A stretch of DNA of 50,542 nucleotides from Deltaproteobacteria bacterium (GTDB lineage: Bacteria > Myxococcota_A > UBA796 > SXON01): NCBI GenBank assembly GCA_014191855.1, contig BJHF01000047.1, positions 1 through 50,542 of the forward strand, read 5' to 3'. Position numbers and translations under genes: made by a program. Of the stretch, positions 33,548-42,673 are shown piece by piece (position 1 is the first letter of the stretch; each line of letters opens with the position of its first letter). The notes beneath the pieces are model-generated. The model searched no databases, was not told the origin of the DNA, and saw only the letters and a program-made list of their open reading frames with translations.

Positions 33548-36500
33548 ATGTCCAAGCTCGTCCTCCCCGCGCTGTTGCTCCTTGTCGCCACCGGCTGTCC
33601 CAACGGGGACAGCACCGTGAAAGTGGCGGACGATCCCCCCACCGTGGTCGTCGTTTCGCCGATCGCCGGCAGCGCGTTCGATCCGCTCGTTCCAGTGCAG
33701 TTCTGCCTTGCCGTCGCCGATAATTCGTCTGATTCGCTGCTTCAGATTGTCGCCCAGTCCACGGTGGATGGGGAGATCTGGGAGTTCGACGGGGAGCCCG
33801 TTGAGTGCGCCGGCGGAAACATCGGCTTCGAGGCCACGCTCAGCGACAACGATCACACCGTGCAGTTCACCGTTACCGACGTGGCCGATCAGGTGGGCAC
33901 CGCGAGCGTAGAGTTGCTTCGCACCGAAAACGGGGCGCCGATCTGCGACATCCTCTCGCCTTCCGATGGCTCGGCGTACGAGGCAAACACCGTGATCTCG
34001 TTCGCGGCGCACGCCGAGGACGCGGAACAAGCGGCGAGCGAGCTCACCGCGGTGCTCGTCAGCGATGTGGACGGGGAGCTCTGGGCCGGTAGCCCCGACA
34101 GCTCCGGCGCCATCACGACGTCGCTCAGTTCGCTCACCAGCGGCTACCACACACTCTCGCTCGAAGTGACGGATGAACGCGGGCTCACCGACGTGTGCGG
34201 CTCCACCATCTACATGAACGAGTGCACCGACGCGGATCTCGACGGGTTCACGACCTGCGCCGGGGATTGCGACGACAACGACGACACGATCTACCCAGAA
34301 GCCGAAGAGCTGGTGGACGGGAAAGACAACGATTGCGACAGCATCACCGACGAGGGTTCGTCGTATGTGGACGACGATGGGGACGGCTACGCGGAGACGG
34401 ACGGCGACTGCGACGACAGCGATGCAGAGATCAACCCCGTCGCGAGTGAGATCTGGTACGACGGAGTGGATCGCGATTGCGATGGCGGGAGTGATTACGA
34501 CCAGGACGGGGACGGTTTCGACGACGTTGCCTACGGCGGCGAGGACTGCAACGACCTCGACGCGGCGGTGAATCCGGGCGCCAGCGAGACGTGGTACGAC
34601 GGCGTAGACAGCGACTGCGCCGGCGATGGCGACTACGACGCCGATCACGACGGATACGACGATGTGGCCTACGGCGGGGCCGACTGCGACGACACGGACG
34701 CGACCATCAACCCGGTGGCGGGGGAGATCTGGTACGACGGGGTGGACGGCGATTGTGACGGGTGGAGCGACTACGACCAGGATGGGGACGGCTTCGACGA
34801 CGCGATGTACGGCGGCGACGACTGCGATGACACGGATGCGACGATCAGCCCGGTTGGCAGCGAGATCGCCTACAACGGCATCGATGAAGATTGTACCGGG
34901 ATCGACCTGCGCGATGTGGACGGGGATGGCTACGACAGCGATACGGTCGGGGGCACCGATTGCGACGACTCGGATGCCGCGATCTACCCCAGCGCCCCGG
35001 AGACCTGGTACGACGGGGTAGACAGCGACTGCGCGGGGGACGACGACTGGGATCAAGACGTTGACGGCTACGTGATTGACAGCCACGGGGGCAGCGACTG
35101 CGACGACACGGATGCGACGGTGAACCCCGCAGCGACCGACGTCTGGTACGACGGCATCGACCAGGATTGTGACGGATGGAGCGACTACGACGCCGATCTC
35201 GACGGCTACGACAGCGACGTGTACGGCGGGGACGACTGCGATGACACCCTGGACACGACACGCCCCGGCGCGGCGGATGCGGCTTACGACGGCGTAGACG
35301 CCGACTGCCTCGGCAATGACGACTTCGATGCCGACGCGGACGGGTACACCTACGACGTGTATGGCGGCGACGACTGCAACGATCTCGACGCGAGCATCAA
35401 CCCCGGCGAAGTGGACAGTTGGTACGACGGCGAAGACACGAATTGCGACGGCGCGAACGACTATGATCGTGATGCTGATGGGTACACCTCGGATTCGTAC
35501 GGCGGCTCGGACTGCCTCGACGTCGATCCGACGGTGCATCCCGGCGCTTCCGATGCGTGGTACGACGGCGTAGACGGCGATTGCGACGGGGCGAACGACT
35601 ACGATCAAGACGGCGATGGCTACACCGCCGACACCTACGGCGGCACCGATTGTGACGACACGGCGATCGGCATCAACCCCGCCGCGTACGACGTGGCCTA
35701 CGACGGCGTGGACAGCGATTGCGACGGCGGCAGCGACTACGATCAAGACGGCGACGGCTACGACAGCGATGCCTACGGTGGCGATGACTGCGACGATGGC
35801 GACGACACGATCAACCCTGGCGCGGCCGAGGTGTACTACGACGGGATCGACCAGGATTGTGACGGTGCAGACGACAACGATCAGGATGGCGACGGCTACG
35901 ACTACAGCGAGGACTGTGACGACACCGATCCGGCCGACAGCACCTGGTACGACTTTCTCGATGGCTCGTGCGATGGCGTGTACGACGCCGACCTCGACGG
36001 CTTTGAGAGTGATGTGTACGGCGGCGACGACTGCGACGACGCCGACGACGACATCCACCCCTACCGATGGGAGGCCACCGACGGCGTGGACAACGACTGC
36101 GACGGCGCCGCGGACGCGGCGGACACCAACACGCCCGACGTGAGCTTGACCGGCGACGACCAGACTCGGGTGTTCACGTTCGGCAGCGGGTTCACGTTCA
36201 ACATGTGCGGAACGAGCTACTCGTCGGTCACGATGTCGACGAACGGTCGGATCTTCTTCGGACCCTCGACCACGAGCTACACCGAGTCGTACTCCGGGGT
36301 GCAGCAGTACCGGCAGATTCTCGGCGTTTGGGATGATCTCTACGCGTACTCCACCGACACGGCCTTCGTGCAGCACGGCGCCGACGCGGTCGGCTTCTAC
36401 TGGAACACCATCCCCGAATACACGACGACGAACTCCAACACCTTCGCGATCATCCTCCTCGCGGATGGGCGCGCGTACGTCGAGTACGACGGCCTCGCGA

Positions 36501-36778
36501 TGACGGATGGCGCCGCCGGCTATAGCTGCGGCGGCACCGCCGCAAGCGCCGAGGTGGATTTGACCGCGCAGTTCGCCGCGATCCCCGCCGGGGCGGTTGG
36601 CATGGGCAACGGCACCGAGGATCTCATCTACGAGCTGTTCGACACCTCCGCGAACGACCTCGATGAGTACAAGTGGTTCTACTGCATGCCCGACGGCACC
36701 TCAGACGGCGACGGGGACGGGTGGACCACCAGCTGCGGCGACACCGACGACACCAACTCGGCGGTGTACCCGTCCTGA
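33548..36778 (+). CDS. Lipoprotein with 14 tandem MopE-type Asp/Cys repeats
   Basis: The 1076-residue protein has a signal with lipobox (LLLLVATGC). Residues about 25-215 look like two Ig-like domains (LLRTENGAPICDILSPSDGSA, SLEVTDERGLTDVCGS). From about residue 225 to 860 there are 14 repeats, most of 46 residues, with the pattern DYDQDGDGY....YGG.DCDD.D..INP.A.E.WYDG(V/I)D.DCDG. Each has an EF-hand-like DxDxDG loop and two cysteines. This is the putative metal-binding motif of MopE and many myxobacterial surface proteins, so copper, calcium or structural binding is possible. The last 200 residues form a beta-rich domain (FNMCGTSYSSVTMSTNGRIFF) and the protein ends in one more repeat-like motif. 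There is no C-terminal sorting tail. The ATG at 33548 gives the signal peptide. Confidence 0.9.
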   Translation: MSKLVLPALLLLVATGCPNGDSTVKVADDPPTVVVVSPIAGSAFDPLVPVQFCLAVADNSSDSLLQIVAQSTVDGEIWEFDGEPVECAGGNIGFEATLSDNDHTVQFTVTDVADQVGTASVELLRTENGAPICDILSPSDGSAYEANTVISFAAHAEDAEQAASELTAVLVSDVDGELWAGSPDSSGAITTSLSSLTSGYHTLSLEVTDERGLTDVCGSTIYMNECTDADLDGFTTCAGDCDDNDDTIYPEAEELVDGKDNDCDSITDEGSSYVDDDGDGYAETDGDCDDSDAEINPVASEIWYDGVDRDCDGGSDYDQDGDGFDDVAYGGEDCNDLDAAVNPGASETWYDGVDSDCAGDGDYDADHDGYDDVAYGGADCDDTDATINPVAGEIWYDGVDGDCDGWSDYDQDGDGFDDAMYGGDDCDDTDATISPVGSEIAYNGIDEDCTGIDLRDVDGDGYDSDTVGGTDCDDSDAAIYPSAPETWYDGVDSDCAGDDDWDQDVDGYVIDSHGGSDCDDTDATVNPAATDVWYDGIDQDCDGWSDYDADLDGYDSDVYGGDDCDDTLDTTRPGAADAAYDGVDADCLGNDDFDADADGYTYDVYGGDDCNDLDASINPGEVDSWYDGEDTNCDGANDYDRDADGYTSDSYGGSDCLDVDPTVHPGASDAWYDGVDGDCDGANDYDQDGDGYTADTYGGTDCDDTAIGINPAAYDVAYDGVDSDCDGGSDYDQDGDGYDSDAYGGDDCDDGDDTINPGAAEVYYDGIDQDCDGADDNDQDGDGYDYSEDCDDTDPADSTWYDFLDGSCDGVYDADLDGFESDVYGGDDCDDADDDIHPYRWEATDGVDNDCDGAADAADTNTPDVSLTGDDQTRVFTFGSGFTFNMCGTSYSSVTMSTNGRIFFGPSTTSYTESYSGVQQYRQILGVWDDLYAYSTDTAFVQHGADAVGFYWNTIPEYTTTNSNTFAIILLADGRAYVEYDGLAMTDGAAGYSCGGTAASAEVDLTAQFAAIPAGAVGMGNGTEDLIYELFDTSANDLDEYKWFYCMPDGTSDGDGDGWTTSCGDTDDTNSAVYPS
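34231..36129 (+). repeat. Tandem repeat array of about 138-bp units in CDS
   Basis: The central part of the lipoprotein gene is built from about 14 units, most of 138 bases, encoding the 46-residue DxDGDGY...WYDGVDxDC repeat. The copies differ enough that expansion is not very recent, but the period is regular and could allow copy-number change by recombination or slippage. Confidence 0.85.
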
Positions 36779-36800
36779 TCGGGCTCGACTGTTCGATAGT

Positions 36801-36814
36801 GCACAGGTCTGTGC
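36801..36814. terminator. Short inverted repeat between convergent genes
   Basis: GCACAG and CTGTGC form a perfect 6-bp inverted repeat around a 2-base centre, in the 40-bp gap between the repeat lipoprotein gene and the convergent uspA-like gene. It could be a weak terminator hairpin or a protein-binding palindrome; there is no U-tract. Confidence 0.25.
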
Positions 36815-36818
36815 GAGT

Positions 36819-37277
36819 CTACACAGGCGCCCGGGACTCGCCCACGCGCGTCACCATCACCGGCACGGTGGAGCCCCGCGCCACGCGCTCCGCCACGCTG
36901 CCCAGCACAAAATGCTCGAGGCCGCGGCGGCCGTGGGTGCCCAGAACCACCAGGTCGCAGCGCAGCTCAGCGGCAGCGGCGATGATCTCAGCCTCCGGCC
37001 GGCCGTCGCGAAGCTGGAGCGAAGAGGGCACGTCAGGCGGCACCTCGCGGGCCCGAAGCGCATCGAGCGCCGTGCCGCGCGAAGCGGCCATGCGGCCGGC
37101 GAATTCCAACATCAAGCTCGTGTTCGGCGCCGACTCCGCGATCGAGGGATCCGGGAGTACGCCGACGTTTAGCAGAACCAGCTCCCCACCCCCCCGCGCG
37201 AGCGAAACCGCCAGTCGGAGCGCCTCGGTGGACATGGCTGAGAAGTCAATGGGAACGAGGATCTTCTTGAACGTCAC
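36819..37277 (-). CDS. Universal stress protein, UspA family
   Basis: The 152-residue product has the UspA fold: KKILVPIDFSAMSTEALRLAV at the start and the ATP-binding-type signature VVLGTHGRRGLEHFVLGSVAERVARGSTVPVMV near the end (pattern GxxGxxxxxxGSVAxxV). Such proteins often sit next to cbb3 oxidase and other low-oxygen genes. The GTG start overlaps the stop of the TauE/SafE-like gene (GTGA), making it the last gene of a three-gene coupled operon. Confidence 0.92.
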   Translation of the reverse strand: MTFKKILVPIDFSAMSTEALRLAVSLARGGGELVLLNVGVLPDPSIAESAPNTSLMLEFAGRMAASRGTALDALRAREVPPDVPSSLQLRDGRPEAEIIAAAAELRCDLVVLGTHGRRGLEHFVLGSVAERVARGSTVPVMVTRVGESRAPV

Positions 37278-37909
37278 GGACCCTCCGACGGCGGGTGGGC
37301 GGTGTCGCAGATCGCACCGTCACCCGGTAGGCTAAGCACGCCGGCGCGGTGGGCGATGGCGCAGAGCCCCACGAGGAGGGTGGCGAGCGCGACGGCCCTG
37401 CGCGCTCGCTGCGCAAGGCGACGCAGCAGCGCTGCGGCGAAGATCAGCGCGGGCAGGGTGCCGAACGCAAACGCAGCAAGCACCTCCGCTCCGCCGAGCG
37501 CGCTCCGCGTGGCGGTGGCCAGCCCCAAGGCGCCCCAGAACAAGCCGCAGGGCAGGAGCGCGGCGAGCGACCCCATGCCGACCGCGGCGATCGGCTCGGG
37601 CAAGCCCCGCAAGGTGCGCCCCGTCCGCAGCAACCACCGGGAGAGGGGGCCGCCTTCGGACGCGTGGATGAACCCGCCGAACCGCAGGCACGCCCCGACG
37701 AGCACCACCGCGGACAGGAGCCCGGTCCAGGGCCCCGAGGGCAGCGCCCGGCCCCCGAAGCCCGCGACGGCGCCCGCGATGAGGTACGCCCCCACGCGGC
37801 CCACGTGCCAAAGCGGCCCTGCGGCTACGACGAACGGGCCACACATCCCGACGCAGTGCCCACTCCCCATCAAGCCGGCCACGAACGCCGCGAGGAAGAG
37901 CTCGTTCAT
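37274..37909 (-). CDS. TauE/SafE (UreH domain)-like membrane protein, cbb3-associated
   Basis: The 211-residue protein has about six membrane segments and the motif GLMGSGHCVGMCGPFVVA near the N-terminus, followed by SLAALLPCGLFWGALGLA. This matches the 'sulfite exporter TauE/SafE' or UreH-like family that is commonly encoded beside ccoGHIS. Members near cbb3 clusters are thought to help deliver copper or other metals to the oxidase; the Met/Cys/His motif fits that, but no transport data can be read here. The ATG overlaps the upstream stop by 4 bases. Confidence 0.82.
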   Translation of the reverse strand: MNELFLAAFVAGLMGSGHCVGMCGPFVVAAGPLWHVGRVGAYLIAGAVAGFGGRALPSGPWTGLLSAVVLVGACLRFGGFIHASEGGPLSRWLLRTGRTLRGLPEPIAAVGMGSLAALLPCGLFWGALGLATATRSALGGAEVLAAFAFGTLPALIFAAALLRRLAQRARRAVALATLLVGLCAIAHRAGVLSLPGDGAICDTAHPPSEGP

Positions 37910-38184
37910 CGCTCAAACTCCAGCGTGAGCACCCGCAGCGGGCCGGGCAGCGACCGAACGTGAACCTCCACATCCGGCAAGCCAGCTTTACGCAGGCGAT
38001 CCTTCACTCTGGGAAGCACCTCGTCTTGCGAGGCACCGGCCAAGGTTACCGCGACCAGGCGGCCGGTTCGGGCGGTGACGAGGCTCAGCACCGAGCTCAA
38101 TACGTCGTCGATCTGGTTGGCAAGGGGTACGGACACGTCACGCTCGGGTCGTCCCCGTGCAAGGTCCGTGCCGCGCCAGCCCAT
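37906..38184 (-). CDS. Small protein of unknown function in cbb3 accessory operon
   Basis: The frame encodes up to 92 residues with no membrane segment or recognised domain. The core (IDDVLSSVLSLVTARTGRLVAVTLAG, then DVEVHVRSLPGPLRVLTLEFER) looks like a small alpha/beta protein. It is supported as a gene by the 4-base ATGA overlap with the TauE/SafE-like gene. The start is uncertain: ATG at 38184 has no clear ribosome site, and a GTG at 38136 with an upstream GAG would give 76 residues. Its place suggests a part in oxidase assembly or metal handling. Confidence 0.5.
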   Translation of the reverse strand: MGWRGTDLARGRPERDVSVPLANQIDDVLSSVLSLVTARTGRLVAVTLAGASQDEVLPRVKDRLRKAGLPDVEVHVRSLPGPLRVLTLEFER

Positions 38185-38227
38185 GTGTGATATGGCCCAC
38201 TCTGCCGACGAAAACCCCCCCTGGGGC

Positions 38228-38243
38228 TGGCACGCTTCGTGCT
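38228..38243 (+). promoter_or_regulatory. Sigma-54-type promoter candidate before the response regulator
   Basis: TGGCACGCTTCGTGCT has the GG-N10-GC spacing of a -24/-12 promoter; the -12 part reads GTGC instead of TTGC. It also forms an inverted repeat (GCACG-CTT-CGTGC), so it could be an operator instead. Transcription would start near 38253, leaving a leader of about 10 bases that contains GGAGGA. Confidence 0.4.
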
Positions 38244-38263
38244 CATAGGCGGTCGGAGGAGTG

Positions 38264-39625
38264 ATGGCCGAGACGATCCTGGTGTGCGACGACGAAGAGC
38301 TGATCCGCTGGTCGCTCTCCGAGCAGCTTCGCACAGATGGCTACAACGTCGTGGAGGCCGTGAACGGTCGCGACTGCCTGGAGAAGCTCAAAGCTGTCGC
38401 TCCCGCGCTGGTCTTCCTCGACCTCAAGATGCCCGAGCTCGACGGAATGTCGGTGCTGCGGATGCTGCGCGAAGACGACTCCGACCTCCCCGTGATTGTG
38501 ATCACCGCCCACGGCGGTGTCGAGAGCGCCATCGAGGCCACTCGGATGGGCGCCAACGCCTACCTGCAAAAACCGTTCGACCTACGAGAAGCCTCGCTCG
38601 CGACCACCAAGGCGCTCGAGGATCACCGCCTCAAGCGCGAGGTCCACTATCTGCGCAGCCGGCAACCCTCGGGGTACGGCGAGATCATCGGCGACAGCCC
38701 TTCGATGCGGCGCTTGTTCGAAACGCTGCGGCGCCTTGAGGCGATCGACGCGCCAACGGTCCTCCTTCAGGGCGAGAGCGGCACGGGCAAGGACCTCGTG
38801 GCGCGCGCGATCCACGGTCGCGGGCCCCGGCGCACCCGGCCGTTCATGGAAATCGACTGCACGGCATTGCCAGAAACCCTGATGGAGAGCGAGCTCTTCG
38901 GGCACGAGCGGGGCGCGTTCACCGACGCCAAAGCCACCAAGCGCGGCTTGTTCGAAGCAGCGGCCGGCGGAATCCTGTTCCTGGACGAGATCGGCGAGCT
39001 CCCCCTCGGGATGCAAGCCAAGCTCCTGCGAGCGATCGAAAATCGCAAGTTCAAGCGCGTCGGCGGCGTCGCCGACATCCCGCTGGACGCCGCCATCGTT
39101 GCGGCCACCAACCGCGATCTTCGCGGCGAGGTGAAGGCCGGCCGCTTCCGCGAGGACCTGTTCTTCCGGTTGCACGTCGTGCCCATCGAGGTGCCGCCGC
39201 TGCGGGAGCGTGGCGAGGATATCCCGGCGTTGGTGCACTTCTTCATCGAAAAGTTCAACCGCTCCTTCTCCCGCAACGTGCACGGAGTGAGCGGCCGCGC
39301 CATGGAGCGACTCCAGTCGTGGCGGTGGCCGGGAAACGTGCGAGAGCTGCGCAACGTCATCGAGCGCACGATCATCCTGTTGCCGCACGACGTGATCGAT
39401 CTCGCCGACCTGCCCGCCGAGCTTCGCGGCGAGGCCATACGCGGCGCCACCCGCGCCTGTCCGTTCGTGCTGCCGGATGAAGGCGTGGATCTGGAGATGG
39501 TGGACCGAGGCCTCACGGAGCAGGCGTTGGCGCGCACCACGGGCAACCAGTCCGCCGCGGCGCGCCTGCTCGGCATCAGCCGCTACGCGCTGCGCTACCG
39601 CATGGAGAAGTTCGGCCTCAAGTAG
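38264..39625 (+). CDS. NtrC-family sigma-54 response regulator
   Basis: The 453-residue protein has the three expected domains. The receiver (residues 1-120) has the acidic pocket DDEE, the phosphorylatable D53 in FLDLKMP and the lysine in KPF. The AAA+ domain (about 140-370) has Walker A GESGTGKD, Walker B GGILFLDEIGEL and the sigma-54 contact loop GAFTDA, a natural variant of GAFTGA. The C-terminal Fis-type helix-turn-helix includes [28 protein letters not shown]. The ATG at 38264 follows GGAGGA closely; a GTG directly upstream at 38261 is an alternative. It overlaps the convergent histidine kinase gene by 8 bases and is the likely partner of that kinase. Confidence 0.95.
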   Translation: MAETILVCDDEELIRWSLSEQLRTDGYNVVEAVNGRDCLEKLKAVAPALVFLDLKMPELDGMSVLRMLREDDSDLPVIVITAHGGVESAIEATRMGANAYLQKPFDLREASLATTKALEDHRLKREVHYLRSRQPSGYGEIIGDSPSMRRLFETLRRLEAIDAPTVLLQGESGTGKDLVARAIHGRGPRRTRPFMEIDCTALPETLMESELFGHERGAFTDAKATKRGLFEAAAGGILFLDEIGELPLGMQAKLLRAIENRKFKRVGGVADIPLDAAIVAATNRDLRGEVKAGRFREDLFFRLHVVPIEVPPLRERGEDIPALVHFFIEKFNRSFSRNVHGVSGRAMERLQSWRWPGNVRELRNVIERTIILLPHDVIDLADLPAELRGEAIRGATRACPFVLPDEGVDLEMVDRGLTEQALARTTGNQSAAARLLGISRYALRYRMEKFGLK

Positions 39626-41090
39626 GCGGAACGGGCAGCTCCACGCGGAACGCGGCGCCTTTGAGGCGCCCCCGCACGAGCGCGATGTCGCCGTTCATGG
39701 CGCCGGCCAGCTTGCGACAGATCGCCAGCCCGAGCCCGGTGCCGCGGGAGCGGGTGGTGAAGAACGGTTGAAACACCTTCTCGAAGTTGGCTTCGGGGAT
39801 CCCCGGCCCGTTGTCGTTCACCACAATGGCACCCTCGGCCATGTCCACCAGCACCTCGCCTTCCCCGCCCGTGGCCTGGGCCGCGTTGAGCACGAGGTTG
39901 AGCAGGATCTGCTGGAGCATGTTCGCGTCTGCGTAAGCACGGCCCGCGCCGTTCAGCCTCAGCGTGAGCGCCGGATGTTCGCGCATCACGACGTCCGCCA
40001 CCGACCGCATCGCCTCGGCGAATTCCACGCGCGAGAACTTGGGGGCAACGGGCCGCGCGAAGTCCAGCAAGTCGGTGACGAGGTCATCGAGCCGGCGCAC
40101 CTGCAGCTCCACCTTCTCCATGATCGGCTTCCGACGATCATCGGCCGGCATCGACCGGCTGATGACCTGGATCGCGCCCGAGATCCCCGCGAGCGGATTG
40201 CGGAGCTCATGGGCCACCGCAGCCGAGAGCGCGCCGAGGTGCGCCAGGGACTCCGCTCGGATGAGCCGCGCCTCGTTGGCGATCGCCTCCGTGAGCTCCT
40301 CAACGTGCACCAGGGCCCGAGCCTGCGCGTGATCGAGCGGTACAAATGAAACACGAAAGTGGCGTTCCTTGCCTTCGATCCGGGTGTCCACCCGCGGGAT
40401 GGTGATGTCGTGCCCCGTGCGCAGCGCCCGCCCCATGGCGGCGTGGAGCTCGCCGTTCTCCACAAGCTGCTGCGGGAGGGCGGCGTGCCACGGCCGCCCC
40501 AGCATCTCCACCTCCCCGAACAGGCGGGCGCTCGGCCGCGTGGCCGCGGCCACGTTCCCCTCCGCGTCGAGCACCAGCACGGTCACGGGCATGTGGGAGA
40601 CGATCAGCTCCTGCAGCGAGCGCAACTCAAGCGCTTCGCGGCGCTCGACGTACGTTCCCGTCATGATCGCCAGGTCGATATCGCAGATCCGGCCGATGCT
40701 CTGGCACGTCGCCGCCGATGCATCCCCCAATCCATGGGCGATGTCGCACAGCTGATCGCGCACCACGTTCATCGCCACGAACATGTACCGAGCCTCGAGC
40801 CCCACCTCGACGTGCACCTTGCCGATGCGCTCGCGACGGTGGAAGTAGGCTTCGTCGTGCGGGCCCTGCAGCAGCTCCTTCGCCCACTGCCGCAGCGTCA
40901 CCCGTAGCCGCTCCACCTGGGCCGCATCCCGAAACACCTTGGCGGCACCTGGAAAACTGAGCGCCCGATCGTAGAACCGATCCGTGAGCTCCCCCAGCCT
41001 GGGCTCCACGAGCGGCCAGAGTCGTTTCAGGCGCACCGCATCGGCGGCGTCAAAGCCGACCCAGGCTTTCATTTCGTCGAGCGGGAGCAT
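39618..41090 (-). CDS. Globin-coupled oxygen-sensor histidine kinase
   Basis: The 490-residue protein is a soluble sensor kinase. Residues about 1-150 match the protoglobin/globin-coupled sensor family: FY at 39-40 provides a distal tyrosine (Y40), and [17 protein letters not shown] provides the proximal haem ligand (H93). This is the arrangement of the haem-based kinase AfGcHK of Anaeromyxobacter (Y45, H99). A PAS domain follows at about 155-265 ([24 protein letters not shown]). The HisKA phosphosite is H294 in AHELRNPL, and the ATPase domain shows [16 protein letters not shown] and [15 protein letters not shown]. The ATG follows a strong AGGAGGTGA. No membrane segment is present. It is divergent from ccoN and convergent with the sigma-54 regulator. 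Confidence 0.93.
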   Translation of the reverse strand: MLPLDEMKAWVGFDAADAVRLKRLWPLVEPRLGELTDRFYDRALSFPGAAKVFRDAAQVERLRVTLRQWAKELLQGPHDEAYFHRRERIGKVHVEVGLEARYMFVAMNVVRDQLCDIAHGLGDASAATCQSIGRICDIDLAIMTGTYVERREALELRSLQELIVSHMPVTVLVLDAEGNVAAATRPSARLFGEVEMLGRPWHAALPQQLVENGELHAAMGRALRTGHDITIPRVDTRIEGKERHFRVSFVPLDHAQARALVHVEELTEAIANEARLIRAESLAHLGALSAAVAHELRNPLAGISGAIQVISRSMPADDRRKPIMEKVELQVRRLDDLVTDLLDFARPVAPKFSRVEFAEAMRSVADVVMREHPALTLRLNGAGRAYADANMLQQILLNLVLNAAQATGGEGEVLVDMAEGAIVVNDNGPGIPEANFEKVFQPFFTTRSRGTGLGLAICRKLAGAMNGDIALVRGRLKGAAFRVELPVPPT

Positions 41091-41126
41091 TCACCTCCTT
41101 TGCCGTCGGCGTGCGTTCTGACAAGG

Positions 41127-41140
41127 GTGCGGAATCGCAC
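41127..41140. promoter_or_regulatory. Palindrome, possible activator (UAS) site for ccoN
   Basis: GTGCGGAATCGCAC has two perfect 5-bp arms around 4 bases. It lies about 98 bases upstream of the predicted ccoN transcription start, a usual position for an NtrC-type enhancer site. A further GTGCG occurs at 41111-41115. Binding by the nearby regulator is inferred from position only. Confidence 0.35.
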
Positions 41141-41205
41141 ATCCCCCGTGTGACGTACCACAACGCGATCCTGGCAGCTTCCATGTTTGAGGCCGATCTT
41201 TCCGC

Positions 41206-41221
41206 TGGCACGTTGCTTGCA
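41206..41221 (+). promoter_or_regulatory. Sigma-54 (-24/-12) promoter for the cco operon
   Basis: TGGCACGTTGCTTGCA matches the consensus TGGCACG-N4-TTGCW at every defined position, with GG and GC ten bases apart. Transcription would begin near 41232, 20 bases before the ccoN ATG. No FNR/FixK-type TTGAT-N4-ATCAA box is seen nearby. Confidence 0.75.
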
Positions 41222-41251
41222 AGTCGGCGGGCGCCCCCCGAGAGTTCGCCG

Positions 41252-42673
41252 ATGCCCGAGCCGCGCACTGACTACGACGATGCCGTCGTCCGAAAATTCA
41301 TCACCGCGACCGTGCTTTGGGGCGCGGTCGGCATGCTCGTCGGCGTCATCATCGCCCTCCAGCTCGCCTGGTTCCCCGCCAACCTCGGCCTGCCCTGGAC
41401 CAGCTTCGGCCGCCTGCGCCCGCTGCATACCAACGCGGTCATCTTCGCGTTCGCGGGGAACGCCCTCTTCTCGGGGATCTACTGGTCGATGCAGCGCCTC
41501 TTGAAGGTGCGCATGTTCAATGACGCGTTGTCCAACTTCCACTTCTGGGGCTGGCAGGCGATCATCGTGTCCGCCGCGGTGAGCCTGCCGATGGGCTGGA
41601 CGTCGGGCAAGGAGTACGCCGAGCTGATCTGGCCGATCGATCTCGCGATCGCCGTGGTGTGGGTCGCCTTCGCCGTCAACTTTTTCGGCACGATCGCCAT
41701 CCGTAAGGTCGCCCACCTGTACGTGAGCATCTGGTTCTACATGAGCATGGTGATCACGATCACGCTGCTCCATGTCGTCAACAGCCTCGCGGTGCCGGTG
41801 TCGCTCACCAAGGCGTACTCGGTGTTCCCGGGCATCACCGACGCGCTGGTGCAGTGGTGGTACGGGCACAACGCCGTGGGCTTCCTGCTCACGACGCCGT
41901 TCCTCGGTTTGATGTATTACTTCATGCCTCGCGCCGCGAACAAGCCGGTCTACAGCTACCGACTCTCGATCATCCACTTCTGGGGCCTGGTGTTCCTCTA
42001 CATCTGGGCCGGCCCCCATCACCTGCTCTACAGCGCCCTGCCCGACTGGGCCCAGACGCTCGGCATGGTGTTCAGCCTCATGCTCCTCGCGCCAAGCTGG
42101 GGCGGCATGCTCAACGGCCTGCTCACCCTGCGCGGCGCATGGGATCGGGTTCGCACCGACGTGGTGCTCAAGTTCTTCGTCGTCGGCATCACGTTCTACG
42201 GGATGTCCACCTTTGAAGGCCCGATGATGTCGATTCGGGCGGTGAACTCGCTCTCGCACTACACCGACTGGACCATCGGCCACGTTCACTCCGGCGCGCT
42301 CGGCTGGGTGGGCTTCTGCACCTTCGGAATGCTGTATTGGCTGGTGCCGCGAGCCTGGAAGAAGCCGCTGTACAGCGACACCCTGGCCACGGCCCACTTC
42401 TGGCTCGGCACCATCGGCATCGTACTCTACGTGGTTGCGATGTGGGTGTCGGGGATCACCCAGGGCCTGATGTGGCGCGACATCAATGAGAGCGGCCTGT
42501 TGGAGTACCCCAACTTCGTCGACACCGTGACTCGCCTCATGCCGTTCTACTGGATTCGGCTCTTCGGGGGCCTCGGCTATCTGGTGGGCGTCCTGTTGAT
42601 GGCGTTCAACTTCATCAAGACCGCGAACGGCGAAACCGCCGCCGCCGGCAGCCTGGAGGCGGCCAATGTCTGA
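41252..42673 (+). CDS. ccoN: Cytochrome cbb3 oxidase subunit I (CcoN)
   Basis: CcoN is the catalytic, haem-copper subunit of the high-affinity cbb3 oxidase, which reduces oxygen and pumps protons. The 473-residue length is standard. Conserved sites include [12 protein letters not shown] (H59, low-spin haem ligand), [12 protein letters not shown] (copper B ligand), [12 protein letters not shown] (two more copper B histidines) and the helix with [14 protein letters not shown] (haem ligands). A longer frame starting at 41111 covers the promoter region; the ATG at 41252 is chosen because it lies just after the predicted transcription start and gives the normal N-terminus. It is the first gene of ccoNOQPGHIS. 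Confidence 0.97.
   Translation: MPEPRTDYDDAVVRKFITATVLWGAVGMLVGVIIALQLAWFPANLGLPWTSFGRLRPLHTNAVIFAFAGNALFSGIYWSMQRLLKVRMFNDALSNFHFWGWQAIIVSAAVSLPMGWTSGKEYAELIWPIDLAIAVVWVAFAVNFFGTIAIRKVAHLYVSIWFYMSMVITITLLHVVNSLAVPVSLTKAYSVFPGITDALVQWWYGHNAVGFLLTTPFLGLMYYFMPRAANKPVYSYRLSIIHFWGLVFLYIWAGPHHLLYSALPDWAQTLGMVFSLMLLAPSWGGMLNGLLTLRGAWDRVRTDVVLKFFVVGITFYGMSTFEGPMMSIRAVNSLSHYTDWTIGHVHSGALGWVGFCTFGMLYWLVPRAWKKPLYSDTLATAHFWLGTIGIVLYVVAMWVSGITQGLMWRDINESGLLEYPNFVDTVTRLMPFYWIRLFGGLGYLVGVLLMAFNFIKTANGETAAAGSLEAANV

Noticed and set aside
34231..36129. Regular repeats considered as a CRISPR array
   Set aside because: The units are 138 bases, in frame, protein-coding and diverged throughout, with no short identical repeats or unique spacers.
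33359..36376. Minus-strand open frame of 1005 codons, Val/Ile-rich
   Set aside because: It is the antisense image of the 14-repeat lipoprotein gene and has no start context or domain.
41090..41252. FNR/FixK-type box (TTGAT-N4-ATCAA) in front of ccoN
   Set aside because: None was found in the ccoN upstream region on either strand; only the sigma-54 element stands out.
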